Assembly (NCBI GenBank): GCA_030827475.1
Contig: JAUREJ010000012.1
Location: forward strand, 1-54,834
Direction of reading: 5' to 3'
DNA: 54,834 nucleotides
Origin: Candidatus Poseidonia sp.
Lineage (GTDB): Archaea > Thermoplasmatota > Poseidoniia > Poseidoniales > Poseidoniaceae
Position 1 is the stretch's first letter. The number at the start of each line of letters is the position of its first letter. Under the pieces are notes generated by a model. It did not search any database, was not told the origin of the DNA, and saw nothing but the letters and a program-made list of their open reading frames with translations. Position numbers and translations under genes: made by a program. This document shows positions 8,025-18,200 of the stretch, in pieces.

Positions 8025-8435
8025 TCAGAGTTTGACGGGGCGTGTTGCCCCGCAAGCCTGGCATTTGAGCAGGGTCGTTCGGTCTTCCTTGATGAAGTGC
8101 GTATCGGGGGCCGAGCATTGGCTGCATTTGATGTAGGTGTTCACGTAATTCGCGATGGTCCCTTTGATTCGCTTCGGTGGGATTCGACCCTTGAAACGAG
8201 CACGAGGTCCATCTCTTGAACCTGAAGTACCCAATTCGTTGAGGATGAACTGGTACACGTGGTTTTCATCCCTGTCCATCATCGATACCACCTCGTTAAA
8301 ATTACGAAAAATCGTGTTTGAACCTTCAATCAGGATTTGAGGTGCAGGCAGGCGCCACCGAGACTTCGAGGAGATTTCCTCAGGGATGTTTTCCCGGGCC
8401 CGGTCAAGGAGTGATTCATAGTCAAAGTCGCCCAT
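8025..8435 (-). CDS. eif2b: Translation initiation factor aIF2, beta subunit
   Basis: Part of the aIF2 heterotrimer that brings initiator tRNA to the small ribosomal subunit. 136 residues, the usual archaeal length. The helical N-terminus (gamma-subunit contact) leads to the alpha/beta core (NTIFRNFNEVVSMMDRD, HVYQFILNELGTSG) and a C-terminal zinc ribbon with Cys104, Cys107, Cys125 and Cys128 (CSQC and CQAC). The ATG at 8435 overlaps the far upstream codons of the divergent regulator frame but not its likely true start, leaving about 100 nt for two promoters. Confidence 0.95.
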   Translation of the reverse strand: MGDFDYESLLDRARENIPEEISSKSRWRLPAPQILIEGSNTIFRNFNEVVSMMDRDENHVYQFILNELGTSGSRDGPRARFKGRIPPKRIKGTIANYVNTYIKCSQCSAPDTHFIKEDRTTLLKCQACGATRPVKL

Positions 8436-8532
8436 GATTCACGCCCACGATACCCCCCTTCAAGACTTTCCCTCAGCACATCGGAACAGGAAAGCATTGA
8501 TGAGCGGGCTTCAGCAGGCAAGATTGACGACC

Positions 8533-9117
8533 ATGGTATTGAGTATTGAGGAATTGAAAGTTCTCGCCTCCAACCTTCACAAAGAAGGCTTGAACACCCA
8601 GCAAATTGCCGATGAACTCTCGCTGTCTCAGGACACCATCACGTGGCTGCTCACGGGAACCGGAGAATCCGAACGACCCAGCGATGTGCGAATCGGATGG
8701 CGAACCCTCGGCGTTCGCCCACAGCGCATTGCTGCAGTCGGCAGCATCATGGCTGACGTCGCCGATGAAGAAGTGGGGTTCGACAACATCGACACCGTCG
8801 TCGGCATTTCAATCAATGGCATCGCCTTCGCCTACGAGGTCGCACGAACCTTGGAATCCGATGTGACGGTTTTCAGGACCACCGATGAAGGAGCAGGTAG
8901 CGGCTCGCTCTCCAATAAGTACGGTCAAGTCGCTGGAAAACGAGTCATCATCATCGACGATGTCCTTTCATCGGGCGTGACGATGTCAAAAACGATTCAA
9001 GCCATAAGGGAAGCCGGCGGCGAAGTCGCTCTCGCAGTTGTGCTCGTTAACAAAACCACCCGAAACGAAATTGACAACGTCCCCCTCCGGGGATTGGTTC
9101 GAGCCGTCGCCGTATGA
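8533..9117 (+). CDS. gfcR: HTH-PRTase transcriptional regulator (GfcR / orotate-PRTase-like)
   Basis: About 194 residues. The N-terminal helix-turn-helix (about 4-40, NTQQIADELSLSQDTITWLL) is fused to a phosphoribosyltransferase domain with the PRPP-binding motif VIIIDDVLSSGVTMS at about 140-155. This layout is that of archaeal PyrE-like proteins, one of which (GfcR in haloarchaea) regulates sugar catabolism genes. I chose the ATG at 8533 because it places the HTH at the extreme N-terminus, as in relatives; ATGs at 8500 and 8434 are in frame. It may sense a nucleotide or sugar phosphate. Ten nt before lysS, whose ribosome binding site GAGGTG overlaps the stop. Confidence 0.8.
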   Translation: MVLSIEELKVLASNLHKEGLNTQQIADELSLSQDTITWLLTGTGESERPSDVRIGWRTLGVRPQRIAAVGSIMADVADEEVGFDNIDTVVGISINGIAFAYEVARTLESDVTVFRTTDEGAGSGSLSNKYGQVAGKRVIIIDDVLSSGVTMSKTIQAIREAGGEVALAVVLVNKTTRNEIDNVPLRGLVRAVAV

Positions 9118-9126
9118 GGTGAGTCC

Positions 9127-10749
9127 ATGCACTGGAGCGACGTGATGGCCCAACGCCTCGTAGAACGGGGCCAGAACCATATCGTTGCCACCGGCATCAC
9201 CCCAAGCGGTGAATTCCACATCGGCCACCTGAGAGAGATCCTCACGGGTGACATGATCGTTCGTGCTGCTCGAAAAGCAGGTCTCGACGCAGAGTTGGTG
9301 TTCGTGGTCGACAACGCAGACCCGCTTCGCAAAGTTTACCCCTTCTTGAGCGAGGAATACCAAGCGTTCATCGGCCATCAACTCGGTTCCATACCTGCCC
9401 CCGATGCCAACGGCCATCCCGATTGGAACCGTTTCGAGACCGAAGGGTGGAGTTACGGTGACCACTTTCTGGCGCCTTTCCTCGAGGCTTTGGCTCAAAT
9501 CGGCGTTCAACCAAAATTGCTGCCAAATTTGGCAGCCTACCAATCCGGTAAGTTTGCCCCCGCAAGCAAACGGGCATGCGATGACCCTGGAGCGATTCGA
9601 GAAATTATAGAACGCGTTTCTGGGCGCGAGTTGCCCGAGGATTGGTTTCCCTGGCAGCCCCTTGATTCCAAGGGTTCGCTCGACGGCGTGATCGTGACCG
9701 GATACGAATACCCGATGGTGCATTGGCACGATTCTCACGGTGTTGAAGGGGTTTCGGACATCACCAAAGGTGAAGGAAAATTGCCCTGGCGTCTTGACTG
9801 GCCTGCCAAATGGGGATTCAACGGCATCACCTGCGAACCCTTCGGAAAGGACCACGGTGCGGCTGGAGGTTCTTACGACACCGGAAAAGAAATCGCACGG
9901 TTTTTTGGCCACGAACCCCCTGCGCCTCTAACCTACGAATGGATCAGTCTTCGTGGCCAGGGGGCCATGTCTTCGTCCACGGGGAACACCATCGGACCGA
10001 TCGAAGCACTCGAGCTCGTACCTCCCGAGATTTTGCGATTCCTCATCGCCAATTCAAAGCCAAACAAGGCCATCGAGTTTGACACGGGCATGGGACTGGT
10101 GAACTTGGCCGATGACTTTGAACGCTGGTCGAGCCGTGACTTGCAAGAGGAATTGAGCGATTCGTCGTTGAGCCGACGGCAACGGGTCCAGCTGGAGGAC
10201 ACCGCGACAGCCTTGGCATTGGCATCCCCCACACCCGGGCATGTCGTCTCTGCGACATCGGTGAGTTTTCGTCACTTGGCATTGCTCGCCCAAATCAAGA
10301 CGGAAGATGAGGATGTTTGGACGAGCCTCGCCACCTCTCATGACATCCATGAGCCAACGGTTGAACTCCAGGACCGTCTTCGGCGCATGCGGAGTTGGAT
10401 TGCCTCCCCGCACTTCCCGGAGGAAATGCGAATTTCGGTTCGTCAAACGCCCTCGGAAGAGGCACTTGCGGGTTTGGAGGCTGAACTTCACCAAGTCATC
10501 AGCTGCTTGCATGAGGCATTGAGCGAACATCCGTGGACAAATGATGGCATCACCTCTGCCTTCAAAGCCACGGCTGAATCGTCTTCAACGGGCATGCGCC
10601 AAGTCTACCGAGTTTGTTATGCCGTTTTCATGGGGGAGGAACGTGGTCCACGCCTCGCTCCCATTCTCGCCAATTGCGACCGAACGGAGATGCTGGAACT
10701 GATTTTGGATTGCAGCAACGTGATTGAGCGCAGGCATTCACCCGCTTGA
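9127..10749 (+). CDS. lysS: Lysyl-tRNA synthetase, class I
   Basis: Charges tRNA-Lys; the class I form is the archaeal type. 540 residues, normal length. The catalytic domain contains ATGITPSGEFHIGHLRE (HIGH motif, about 20-36), the strand ELVFVVDNADPLRKVYP, the EPFGKDHGAAGGSYDTG segment, and MSSSTGN at about 280-286 in place of KMSKS. The C-terminal half is the helical anticodon-binding region. A GAGGTGAG ribosome binding site lies just upstream. A tRNA-Lys(CTT) gene is in the same window at 21.1 kb. Confidence 0.95.
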   Translation: MHWSDVMAQRLVERGQNHIVATGITPSGEFHIGHLREILTGDMIVRAARKAGLDAELVFVVDNADPLRKVYPFLSEEYQAFIGHQLGSIPAPDANGHPDWNRFETEGWSYGDHFLAPFLEALAQIGVQPKLLPNLAAYQSGKFAPASKRACDDPGAIREIIERVSGRELPEDWFPWQPLDSKGSLDGVIVTGYEYPMVHWHDSHGVEGVSDITKGEGKLPWRLDWPAKWGFNGITCEPFGKDHGAAGGSYDTGKEIARFFGHEPPAPLTYEWISLRGQGAMSSSTGNTIGPIEALELVPPEILRFLIANSKPNKAIEFDTGMGLVNLADDFERWSSRDLQEELSDSSLSRRQRVQLEDTATALALASPTPGHVVSATSVSFRHLALLAQIKTEDEDVWTSLATSHDIHEPTVELQDRLRRMRSWIASPHFPEEMRISVRQTPSEEALAGLEAELHQVISCLHEALSEHPWTNDGITSAFKATAESSSTGMRQVYRVCYAVFMGEERGPRLAPILANCDRTEMLELILDCSNVIERRHSPA

Positions 10750-10813
10750 GAAATCCGCCCTCAGAAGAAAAAGCGACACACTCTTCAAAAGGTGTCAGCA
10801 CTCTTGACCGCTC

Positions 10814-11995
10814 ATGGGAGGGGTCTATTGCCCAACGTGTGAGGCTGGCGTCGAAGTGACGGCAACCTTCTGTCTTTCATGCGGTCACGACCTGAACGTG
10901 CAAGGACCGATCACCGCAACAGGTCATGACCTCAACCAGTTGAAAGATGTCATCCGACTTCGGGATGACCTCTCAATGGCCGAAAAATTTGACATGATTG
11001 CCCGGGTTGAAACTGGAGCTGACCCCATTGCTCTTGGCATCGCCTCTGCAGGAGAGGAGCATGTGGGTGGTGGAGGAGCAGAGATGACCAACTTGCAGGT
11101 TGAGGTTGCACCCGGCCTCCGTGCCGCCCAATGGAATCACGTGGCTGCAGACGCAGCAATTGACCTCGCTGCAACCGGAACCAAACTCGAGAACTTGAAG
11201 AAATCCGGGGCGTTCAAAGATGATGACGATGTCTTCCGACAAGCCATGGACATCGGCCGGGCTGCCACCCTGCGTCTCCTCGAAGTCACCCAAGGAGCGG
11301 TCCTTCCTGCGAACGAAGCCCTCCAAGCGATTCCGGTCATGCAACCGCCGACCAAGAGCTTTTGTCCAAAATGCGGATCAGACATTCATGCCAACGCCAT
11401 GCTTCAGTGGAAAAAATGGACGGACATGTCGACGGATGCGCTCACCGTGCAACTCGAAGCGGCGATGAGAGCCTCGATGATGCATGTCGCAGCCTCATAC
11501 CAGGAGACAATCCGTGAATTGAAGGACCAACTCAGCGACGCGAAAGAAATGGCGAAAAGCACGCCCTCCCTCGCCTCAAAAGCGAAAACTGAAACGCCCA
11601 AATCCGAATCGAAGGCGGAAGAACAATCAACGAGCCGAGGTAAGGAGGCCGCCATATCCTCTGCAGATGTTGAACCCTCCAAAAAGAAAGAAGAGAAGCC
11701 CAAGCCGAAAGCCGGCGGGTTATTTGGTGCGAAGAAGACAAAGAAAACCTACGAAGGCGAACCTGCGGGCAAAGCGGAATGGTTCCTTGCGGAAGCGCTT
11801 GATACGGTCTACGACCCTCACGGGACCGGGAAGCCCATCAAAGGGGCGATGATTCTCGCTCGGTCATCCGAAGGGAATGTCCGAGTTCGTGATGTCATCC
11901 GAATTTATGCAGCAGAAGGTGAAGCCGGCATCTCCGATTTGGCCTGGACAAGCCCGCTCACCAAATACCTCATCGAAGCCTACGAGGCTTGCTAA
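10814..11995 (+). CDS. Double zinc-ribbon protein of unknown function
   Basis: 393 residues. An N-terminal zinc ribbon (YCPTCEAG, then FCLSCGHD, about 5-25) is followed by a mostly helical region, a second half-ribbon (FCPKCGSD, about 178-186), a helix, a long Lys/Glu/Ser-rich linker (about 245-310) and a compact C-terminal domain (about 315-393, EWFLAEALDTVYDPHGTGKP onward). There is no membrane segment. It looks like an adaptor or nucleic-acid/protein-binding protein, but no family is recognised. It ends 60 nt before the RND exporter gene on the same strand, so the two may be expressed together. Confidence 0.75.
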   Translation: MGGVYCPTCEAGVEVTATFCLSCGHDLNVQGPITATGHDLNQLKDVIRLRDDLSMAEKFDMIARVETGADPIALGIASAGEEHVGGGGAEMTNLQVEVAPGLRAAQWNHVAADAAIDLAATGTKLENLKKSGAFKDDDDVFRQAMDIGRAATLRLLEVTQGAVLPANEALQAIPVMQPPTKSFCPKCGSDIHANAMLQWKKWTDMSTDALTVQLEAAMRASMMHVAASYQETIRELKDQLSDAKEMAKSTPSLASKAKTETPKSESKAEEQSTSRGKEAAISSADVEPSKKKEEKPKPKAGGLFGAKKTKKTYEGEPAGKAEWFLAEALDTVYDPHGTGKPIKGAMILARSSEGNVRVRDVIRIYAAEGEAGISDLAWTSPLTKYLIEAYEAC

Positions 11996-12055
11996 ACCCA
12001 CGTCGGAGCATTTGGCAGCGGAATGCTTCTTGAGCCTGCACCTCCTCAGTAGGGC

Positions 12056-14905
12056 ATGGACAAGGGGGCCTCGCCGCTTGAAGCCCTCCAACTCGCCGCG
12101 GAACGTGCAGCATTCCGGTTCAAACGAGGCGCCCACGATCGTCTTGAGCAACTCTACGGAACCTTGCTCGCCTCCCCGGGGACCGTCTTGCTCCTGTTTG
12201 TGGTGATAAGTGCAGTTTTTGCTCAGCAAGGCATGGCATTCCAGCAACAGATTGACGACGATGTGGAAATCTTCCTCCCCGACGGCGCACCCTCAACCAC
12301 GTTGCTGTTGGAGGTTCGCGAAGAATGGTCGACCGACCTCGCCGTGATTTACATTCGCACCCCAAATGCGTTCAACCCCAACGACAACACGAACATTACC
12401 AACGAAGCGATCCTCAATGAGATCAGTTGGATCGAAGGTGATGACAGAAACATCGGCGGCGATTCTACAGGACGTGGCATGGACTACGACAAAGACGACC
12501 ATGGTCGAAACGATGGCGTCTTGTGGGTCATTTCACCGGCCCAAGTCATTAAGGAAATCAACTCTGCAGACGGCCGGTTTAACAATTCGCTCTGCATCCA
12601 CGGTGTAAACAATCGACTTCCAATCGACATCGATTGTTCCATGCTGCCTCCTGGAGGCGAATATGCCATCCCCAACCAAGACCGCATCGACCAGATCATC
12701 GAGGAATCCAATGGGGCGTTTGATGCCCTCATCAAGGACACCAACGACATGGATCCGACGGTTGACAGCGACGGTGATGGAAATTACACCAACGACATGG
12801 ACGGTGACGGGATTTGGGACACAACCGCCATCGTTGTAGGGCTCCATCACAACCCCGCAGAAACGGGCGATTGGGAAGATTTCTCCGCCTTGTTGAACCA
12901 CTTCCAAGACATCATCGACGACCGGCCAGCAGAATACCGCAGCACCGACATGACCGTGACCGGGCTCACAAAAGTCTTGGAGGACGTATCGGATGCCATC
13001 TACGAAGACTTGCTCATGATTTTGCCTTGGTCGGTCCTGTTCACCATCATTGTGATCACGGCGCTTCACCGTTCCGCCAAAGTGGTGGTGATCACCGGAA
13101 CACCCATCCTCATGGCCCTCGCCATCACCTTTGGTTCTTCGGTTGTGCTTGATGTCACGCTAACCCCGATGATCGTTGCCACCTTTCCAATTCTCATCGG
13201 CTTAGGGGTGGATTACGCTTTGCACATGGTCAACCGTATCGAGGAAGTTCGGAGAAAAGAGCTCGACAAAATGGTGGATGAAAACGAGCGAAGGCGAAAA
13301 CGAGGTCAACCGCCTGAACCCGTTCCCGACCTTTGGGATATGGACTTCTACAAATCCTGTGTTATGGAGATGACACGTTCGACCGGCGTAGCCGTTTTCC
13401 TTTCCGCCTTGACCACGATTGTCGGTTTCTCCGTCCTTATCGCCCCAATGATCGTTCCCGTCAGCCCGATTCGTTCCGTTGGCGTCACCCTGGTCATCGG
13501 CATCACCTCCACGCTGATCCTCAGCATCGTCCTCGTACCGACCTTGGCGTGGATGTTGAGATTCAATAAACGCAGCAACCCTGGGGTTTGGAAAAACATC
13601 GGCAAGGCTCCGGTGAAAGGATTCCTTCTCATCATTTTGCTCGCCTCTGCCGTCACGGCCTACGGCATTGCAAACATGGACGAATTGAACAAACCCATCA
13701 CGGGCTCATCGGAAGCTCCGGACGGCATTGAATCCCTCAATTCCCTCGCCGAATATTCGCGCCAATTCAGCAGCGGTCAAACATCCTTGTACATCTACGA
13801 CGCCTCAAACCGGCCAAATGTCAACGAGACGGACAACATCCGCGATTTGCCGGTCCTCGATGCCATGGACGAAATTGAGCAGGCTGTGGACAACGTTGAC
13901 GAAACCTCCACAACGAGCATCATCACGTTCCTCAAAGCCGTACCTGCTTCAATCACGCTTGCCGAAGGCATCACAATCGGGGACGGTTCGCTTTGGGACC
14001 TCTTGCACGACCCTTGTTGGGAAAGTGAGGCACTTCTCGACCCCGAATGCGCTGGCTGGACGCTCGTTCCTTTGAGTGAACGAGAGGCGCTTCGAAAGGA
14101 CATGGTGAACGTTGCTGTTGACACCTTGTCTCCAGAAGTGCAATCCATGCTTCTCAACGAGGCCGGAACAAAGGCCATCGTCTACGTTGCCCAACCTTAC
14201 ATGAATCTGAACGTGGCAGGAGAATTGAGGGAAGAAATCGATGCTATCCTCGGAAAAGGACCCTCGCTCCTGAACACACAAACCTCCCTCCTCACGGGAG
14301 GGCTTCCCGTTTCGTTGGACATCAACGAAGGCATCCACGATACCCAAACCGTCACCACGCTCTTGACCTTGGTCGTGCTCACGCTGCTCCTCATGGTGGT
14401 GTTCCGTTCAGCCCGGTTGGGCATATATACCATGATTCCAGTGGCCATTGTCATTCTCTGGCAGCCTCTGCTGATGCGAAGCGGAGATGTTAACGTCAAC
14501 ATTTTCACAGCGATGATTGGAACGATCGTGTTCGGCATCGGCGTGGACGATTCAATCCACGTCATGCATCGCATTCGTGAAGAAGGCGAATCCCCAAGCG
14601 GGCTCGCATCGGCGGTTGAGGAAACTGGACAAACCATCTTTGAGACCACCATTACGACGGTTTCGGGAATTGGGGCAGGGTTCCTAGCGGCGTTCCCGGG
14701 ACTGGAGAACTTTTTCATGCTCATGTGTTTGTTGATTTTCTTCGCCTTCATCACAAGCGCCTTCCTGCTTCCAGCCGTCATCACAGCCGAACACGTCGTT
14801 CGCGCAAAAATCAACAACCACCCCTCGTGGATTGATTTCGGTGAAGATGTTGCTGTATCCCAACCAAGCGTGATGAAAACGCTCGATGCCGTCCTCAACG
14901 AATGA
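12056..14905 (+). CDS. RND superfamily exporter (HAE3/MmpL-like)
   Basis: 949-residue transporter of the archaeal RND type. One N-terminal membrane helix (about 40-60) is followed by a large extracytoplasmic domain, a block of five helices (about 320-500), a second large external domain and a second helix block (about 760-920). Both halves carry the family signature in the fourth helix (LIGLGVDYALHMVNRI and VFGIGVDDSIHVMHRI), where the acidic residues carry the proton relay. The first external domain contains an acidic Asp/Gly run (VDSDGDGNYTNDMDGDG, about 240-256) that resembles paired calcium loops. Likely moves lipids, hydrophobic compounds or surface polymers; the substrate is unknown. 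It ends 2 nt before the 3' end of the convergent RNase P RNA. Confidence 0.9.
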   Translation: MDKGASPLEALQLAAERAAFRFKRGAHDRLEQLYGTLLASPGTVLLLFVVISAVFAQQGMAFQQQIDDDVEIFLPDGAPSTTLLLEVREEWSTDLAVIYIRTPNAFNPNDNTNITNEAILNEISWIEGDDRNIGGDSTGRGMDYDKDDHGRNDGVLWVISPAQVIKEINSADGRFNNSLCIHGVNNRLPIDIDCSMLPPGGEYAIPNQDRIDQIIEESNGAFDALIKDTNDMDPTVDSDGDGNYTNDMDGDGIWDTTAIVVGLHHNPAETGDWEDFSALLNHFQDIIDDRPAEYRSTDMTVTGLTKVLEDVSDAIYEDLLMILPWSVLFTIIVITALHRSAKVVVITGTPILMALAITFGSSVVLDVTLTPMIVATFPILIGLGVDYALHMVNRIEEVRRKELDKMVDENERRRKRGQPPEPVPDLWDMDFYKSCVMEMTRSTGVAVFLSALTTIVGFSVLIAPMIVPVSPIRSVGVTLVIGITSTLILSIVLVPTLAWMLRFNKRSNPGVWKNIGKAPVKGFLLIILLASAVTAYGIANMDELNKPITGSSEAPDGIESLNSLAEYSRQFSSGQTSLYIYDASNRPNVNETDNIRDLPVLDAMDEIEQAVDNVDETSTTSIITFLKAVPASITLAEGITIGDGSLWDLLHDPCWESEALLDPECAGWTLVPLSEREALRKDMVNVAVDTLSPEVQSMLLNEAGTKAIVYVAQPYMNLNVAGELREEIDAILGKGPSLLNTQTSLLTGGLPVSLDINEGIHDTQTVTTLLTLVVLTLLLMVVFRSARLGIYTMIPVAIVILWQPLLMRSGDVNVNIFTAMIGTIVFGIGVDDSIHVMHRIREEGESPSGLASAVEETGQTIFETTITTVSGIGAGFLAAFPGLENFFMLMCLLIFFAFITSAFLLPAVITAEHVVRAKINNHPSWIDFGEDVAVSQPSVMKTLDAVLNE

Positions 14906-14907
14906 GT

Positions 14908-15210
14908 GGAGGGAGTAGGGAGTAAGCCCCTTTCTGTTCCCTTTCGGTGACCGCATTCAACTGTGCATCCTACCTGTCCCTCGTCGTGCCGAGTCAACGG
15001 GTCGGTTTGGACTTGCTCCAGCGGGGTGGCTCGTCTCATCGACCACAAGGCAACCTCGGTCTTTCAACGTCATCGTACACACCTTGCATCGTTCGTTTCT
15101 GCAGCCTGAACCCAACCATTTCTGTTTGCTTCCTTTTGGTAGCCGCTCGCACTTTGGAGAGGGGACTTTCCTCAGAGTCGAACTCTGTCAGCGGTCCTCC
15201 TACTCCCTCC
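14908..15210 (-). ncRNA. rnpB: RNase P RNA (archaeal type)
   Basis: About 303 nt on the minus strand, the RNA subunit that removes 5' leaders from pre-tRNAs. Seen directly: a perfect 12-bp P1 helix formed by the two ends (15199-15210 with 14908-14919); P2 GACCGC/GCGGTC (15191-15196 with 14949-14954); a P3 hairpin CAGAG-TTCGA-CTCTG; CR-I GAGGAAAGTCCCC at 15161-15173; and CR-V ACAGAAAGGGGCTTAC at 14922-14937. CR-I and CR-V pair as P4 (AAGTCCCC with GGGGCTT), leaving the universally conserved bulged U. An ACAGGTAGGATGC stretch resembles CR-IV. This gene explains the whole 356-nt gap between the RND and giant surface-protein genes. Exact ends are inferred from P1; no clear TATA box was found. Confidence 0.93.
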
Positions 15211-15261
15211 AAAGCACCGCGGGATTGCTTTGCATTTCAACCAGTCGGCAAGCATCGCGAC

Positions 15262-18200
15262 TTATTGGTAGGGGTTTTCACCGGGCGAAACAGCCGTTTC
15301 AGCCACCCCATAAGGCCCGCTGGGAGGTTGAGCGGCGGGCAGTGCCTCCACAACCTTGGTTGGCGGAAGGCGATTCAGTTGAACTGGAACGGTTGGTTGG
15401 CGCCGTAAACCGAAGACGAGCAAACCAACAAGCGCTAAGACCAGCAAGCCAACAACCGAAATCAAAACGGGATTCACCGACCCGATCGTCCCGAGCACAC
15501 CATCGCTGCGTGCATCATCGACGAAAATGGTAGGGGATTGGGTACCGGGCCCGTTGATGACGCTCAATTCCAACCATTGAGTTCCCACCCGCCCGGGTTT
15601 CCAAAGGTATTGATACAGAACCTGCTCGCCTGATTGGACGTTCATCGTTCGAGCATCAAGACGGGTTCTTGCTCCGCTCGATTCCACCAATTCAAGGACC
15701 ATGTTGGCCTCTCCATCGGCAAGACCAACGTTGCTCAACATGGCGACGACCTCGACGAGGTCGCCTTGGCGAACATCGGATTTCTGCTTCATTTCAACGG
15801 TCGATAGCGTGAACTCGGGAATCCTTTGCTCGAGCGACCACACACGGAGGGGAGCATCGATGTCGTTGAAGACGCTGTTGATGCTCAAGCCGGCTTCGTC
15901 GGAACCCGTGACCCAAACCCGAAGCTCAACAGCACGCGTCCGGAAAGCGGGCAGCATCAATGCGTCAAGATCCAGCGAGCATTGAACGGGAACCGATTCA
16001 CCGTTGAGACGCTCACCCATCAACGTCAACGGTACCGAACCGTTGTCGAACACATAGGAATTCAATCCGAGCCCGGCTTCGTTCAAGGACCAATGCAGCA
16101 TGAGGCTTGCCTCATCCAACTGAGCGTTCTCTGCAAGTCTGAGTTCGAATTTCAAATCCTTCCACTCATCCTCGGCCAAACGGGAATTGAAACCAGGTTG
16201 GTCAACAGCAACAACTCGGGGGGCTTCATTGTCAACGATGAACCAGACAAAGGCTGAGTTTTCACCCCGATAGACTGCACCGTTCGGAGCATCAAATAAG
16301 GCACCAAACAACCCGTACGCACCGTCTTGAAGCGGAGCGAGTAAGGTGCCTTCGAACGAACCGTTCACGGATTCAAGTTCAACCGTGTTTTCTCCCAATG
16401 AGAGTTCAATGCTCAAGTCTTGCTGTGGGACGCTGCCTGTCCGGTACCAGACAAGGTCTCCTGTAACACCAAAGGTGGTTCGGGGTTGAACCCAGTAACC
16501 CAGCGCAGTGGAGACCTCATCGTCGAGGTCGACACGAATCGATGTCGGGTCAATGGCCAATTCACCCGAGAAGCGCCATCCAAGAGGCTCAATGAGGAAC
16601 ATGTTGGATTGGCCCGATTGGTCTTGCATCGTCAGTTGGGGTATTCGGGTCAAGGAGGTGTCCGGGTCGTAACCCCACTCAAAGGTGAAATTCACAACAA
16701 ATTCCCCGTTCCTTGAGAACACATCGCCGGCCTCCAAGGCCACCAATTCACACGAGGAAATTTCGATGTACGCGTGCGAGGATTCACAATTCCCGGTTGT
16801 CTGGTTCCAGGTCACAGCGGAGGACCGCGCGGTATTTGAGGCGAGATCAAGTTCAATTTCAGCCAAATCAAAAATCCCGTTTTGCTCCCAAACGGGGACA
16901 CGGATTTGGTTTTCCTCGCCGGGATGAAACCATGGCTCCACTTGACCGTCTGGCCACCCGAGCGAGCTTGCTCCAAGAGAAGGAGCACCGTTGCTGTTGA
17001 GTTGGACATGGAACATGGGAGCACTCGGAGAGCCGCCGTCCTCCATGAGATGTCCCGCACTGTCGGCGATTTCAAGCCAACCAAGGAGATAGTCACCCTC
17101 CGAAGCTTCGGAGGTGTCAACCGACAAGCCGTAATCACCCATCAAAGCGGTAAGGTTCGCCGGTAATGAGAGGGCACTCATGCGCTCTTCACCGTAGTCA
17201 AACACACCATTCGCGTTTTCATCGTCCATCCAAGAGGTCCAAACATTCGCAACCGCATGCACAGGGAGATGGGGCCGGTCTGCGATGGTGAAGGTGAAGT
17301 CGTTCACCGGCTGAACGTCACGGTTGTCAAAAGCGCCGACGCTACTGAGCATGAGGGTTGGTGCAACGTTATCAAACAGGAAGCGATGTTCCATGGAAAC
17401 ATCGCTGACCACACTTTGACCCCTGAGCGGAACGACTTCGATGCTCAAGTCAATGGATGGACGGCCGGTCGGCACGTTCCATGCAAATTGAGCAACACCG
17501 TTGTTGAGAAGGGTGGTCGTTGCGTATTCCGTTCCGTCCACGAGGAAGCGCACAAGCGCCTGGCCCGAGCGGGGGGTGCCTTCATCGGTTCCTTCAAAAC
17601 CCAACACGACCTCAATTACAACCAACTCGCCAGAACGCAAGTAAGGGAATGCTGGCGATGAACGGATGCCTTCATCGGAGACAACGGACCAAGATTCGAT
17701 TTCGAGGTCGTTCTCAACCCCTTGGTCTGCACCGAGGCCAAGTACGGTTGATACGGGGAGCATTGGACCGCTTGCTGAGATGAGGTGAACGGTCAGCACT
17801 GCAGACGGTTCATCGTCCCAACCGTCTGGGAATTTGAACCGGTGTCCAACCTCAAGATACGTCCCCGAACCTACCGCTGAGATCGACCCTGCAAGACCTT
17901 CGTCAAACCAGAGGAGTGCGGTACCCGATGCCGAACAGCTGGAGATGGTCACCGGCGTCACCGGCAAGCTTTGTACGGGACACCGAAGGAGTGAACGCTG
18001 ACGCTGACCAACAAGTTGCAACTCAACTTCCCATGAGGACTGCTGTGCATGCGTCAATGCATCGGCGACGTTGAGTGGTGAGAAGTCAAACGTGCTTCGA
18101 GTCTCGACCCACTCGTTCCCGGGCACGAGGGTGTCGCTCACGTTCACGAGTTCCAAGGTGAGCGGTTTCACGGAGGTCTGAGTCTCGAGGTTATTCACGG

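Noticed and set aside
8986-9912. 308-codon minus-strand frame opposite lysS
   Set aside because: Antisense shadow of a clear LysRS; no recognisable domain or ribosome binding site.
14421-14432. TATA-like GCATATATAC inside the RND gene
   Set aside because: Lies within a membrane-helix coding region with no gene start about 25 nt downstream on either strand.
14947-15408. Plus-strand open frames across the gap after the RND gene
   Set aside because: The region is explained by the RNase P RNA on the minus strand and by the end of the surface-protein gene.
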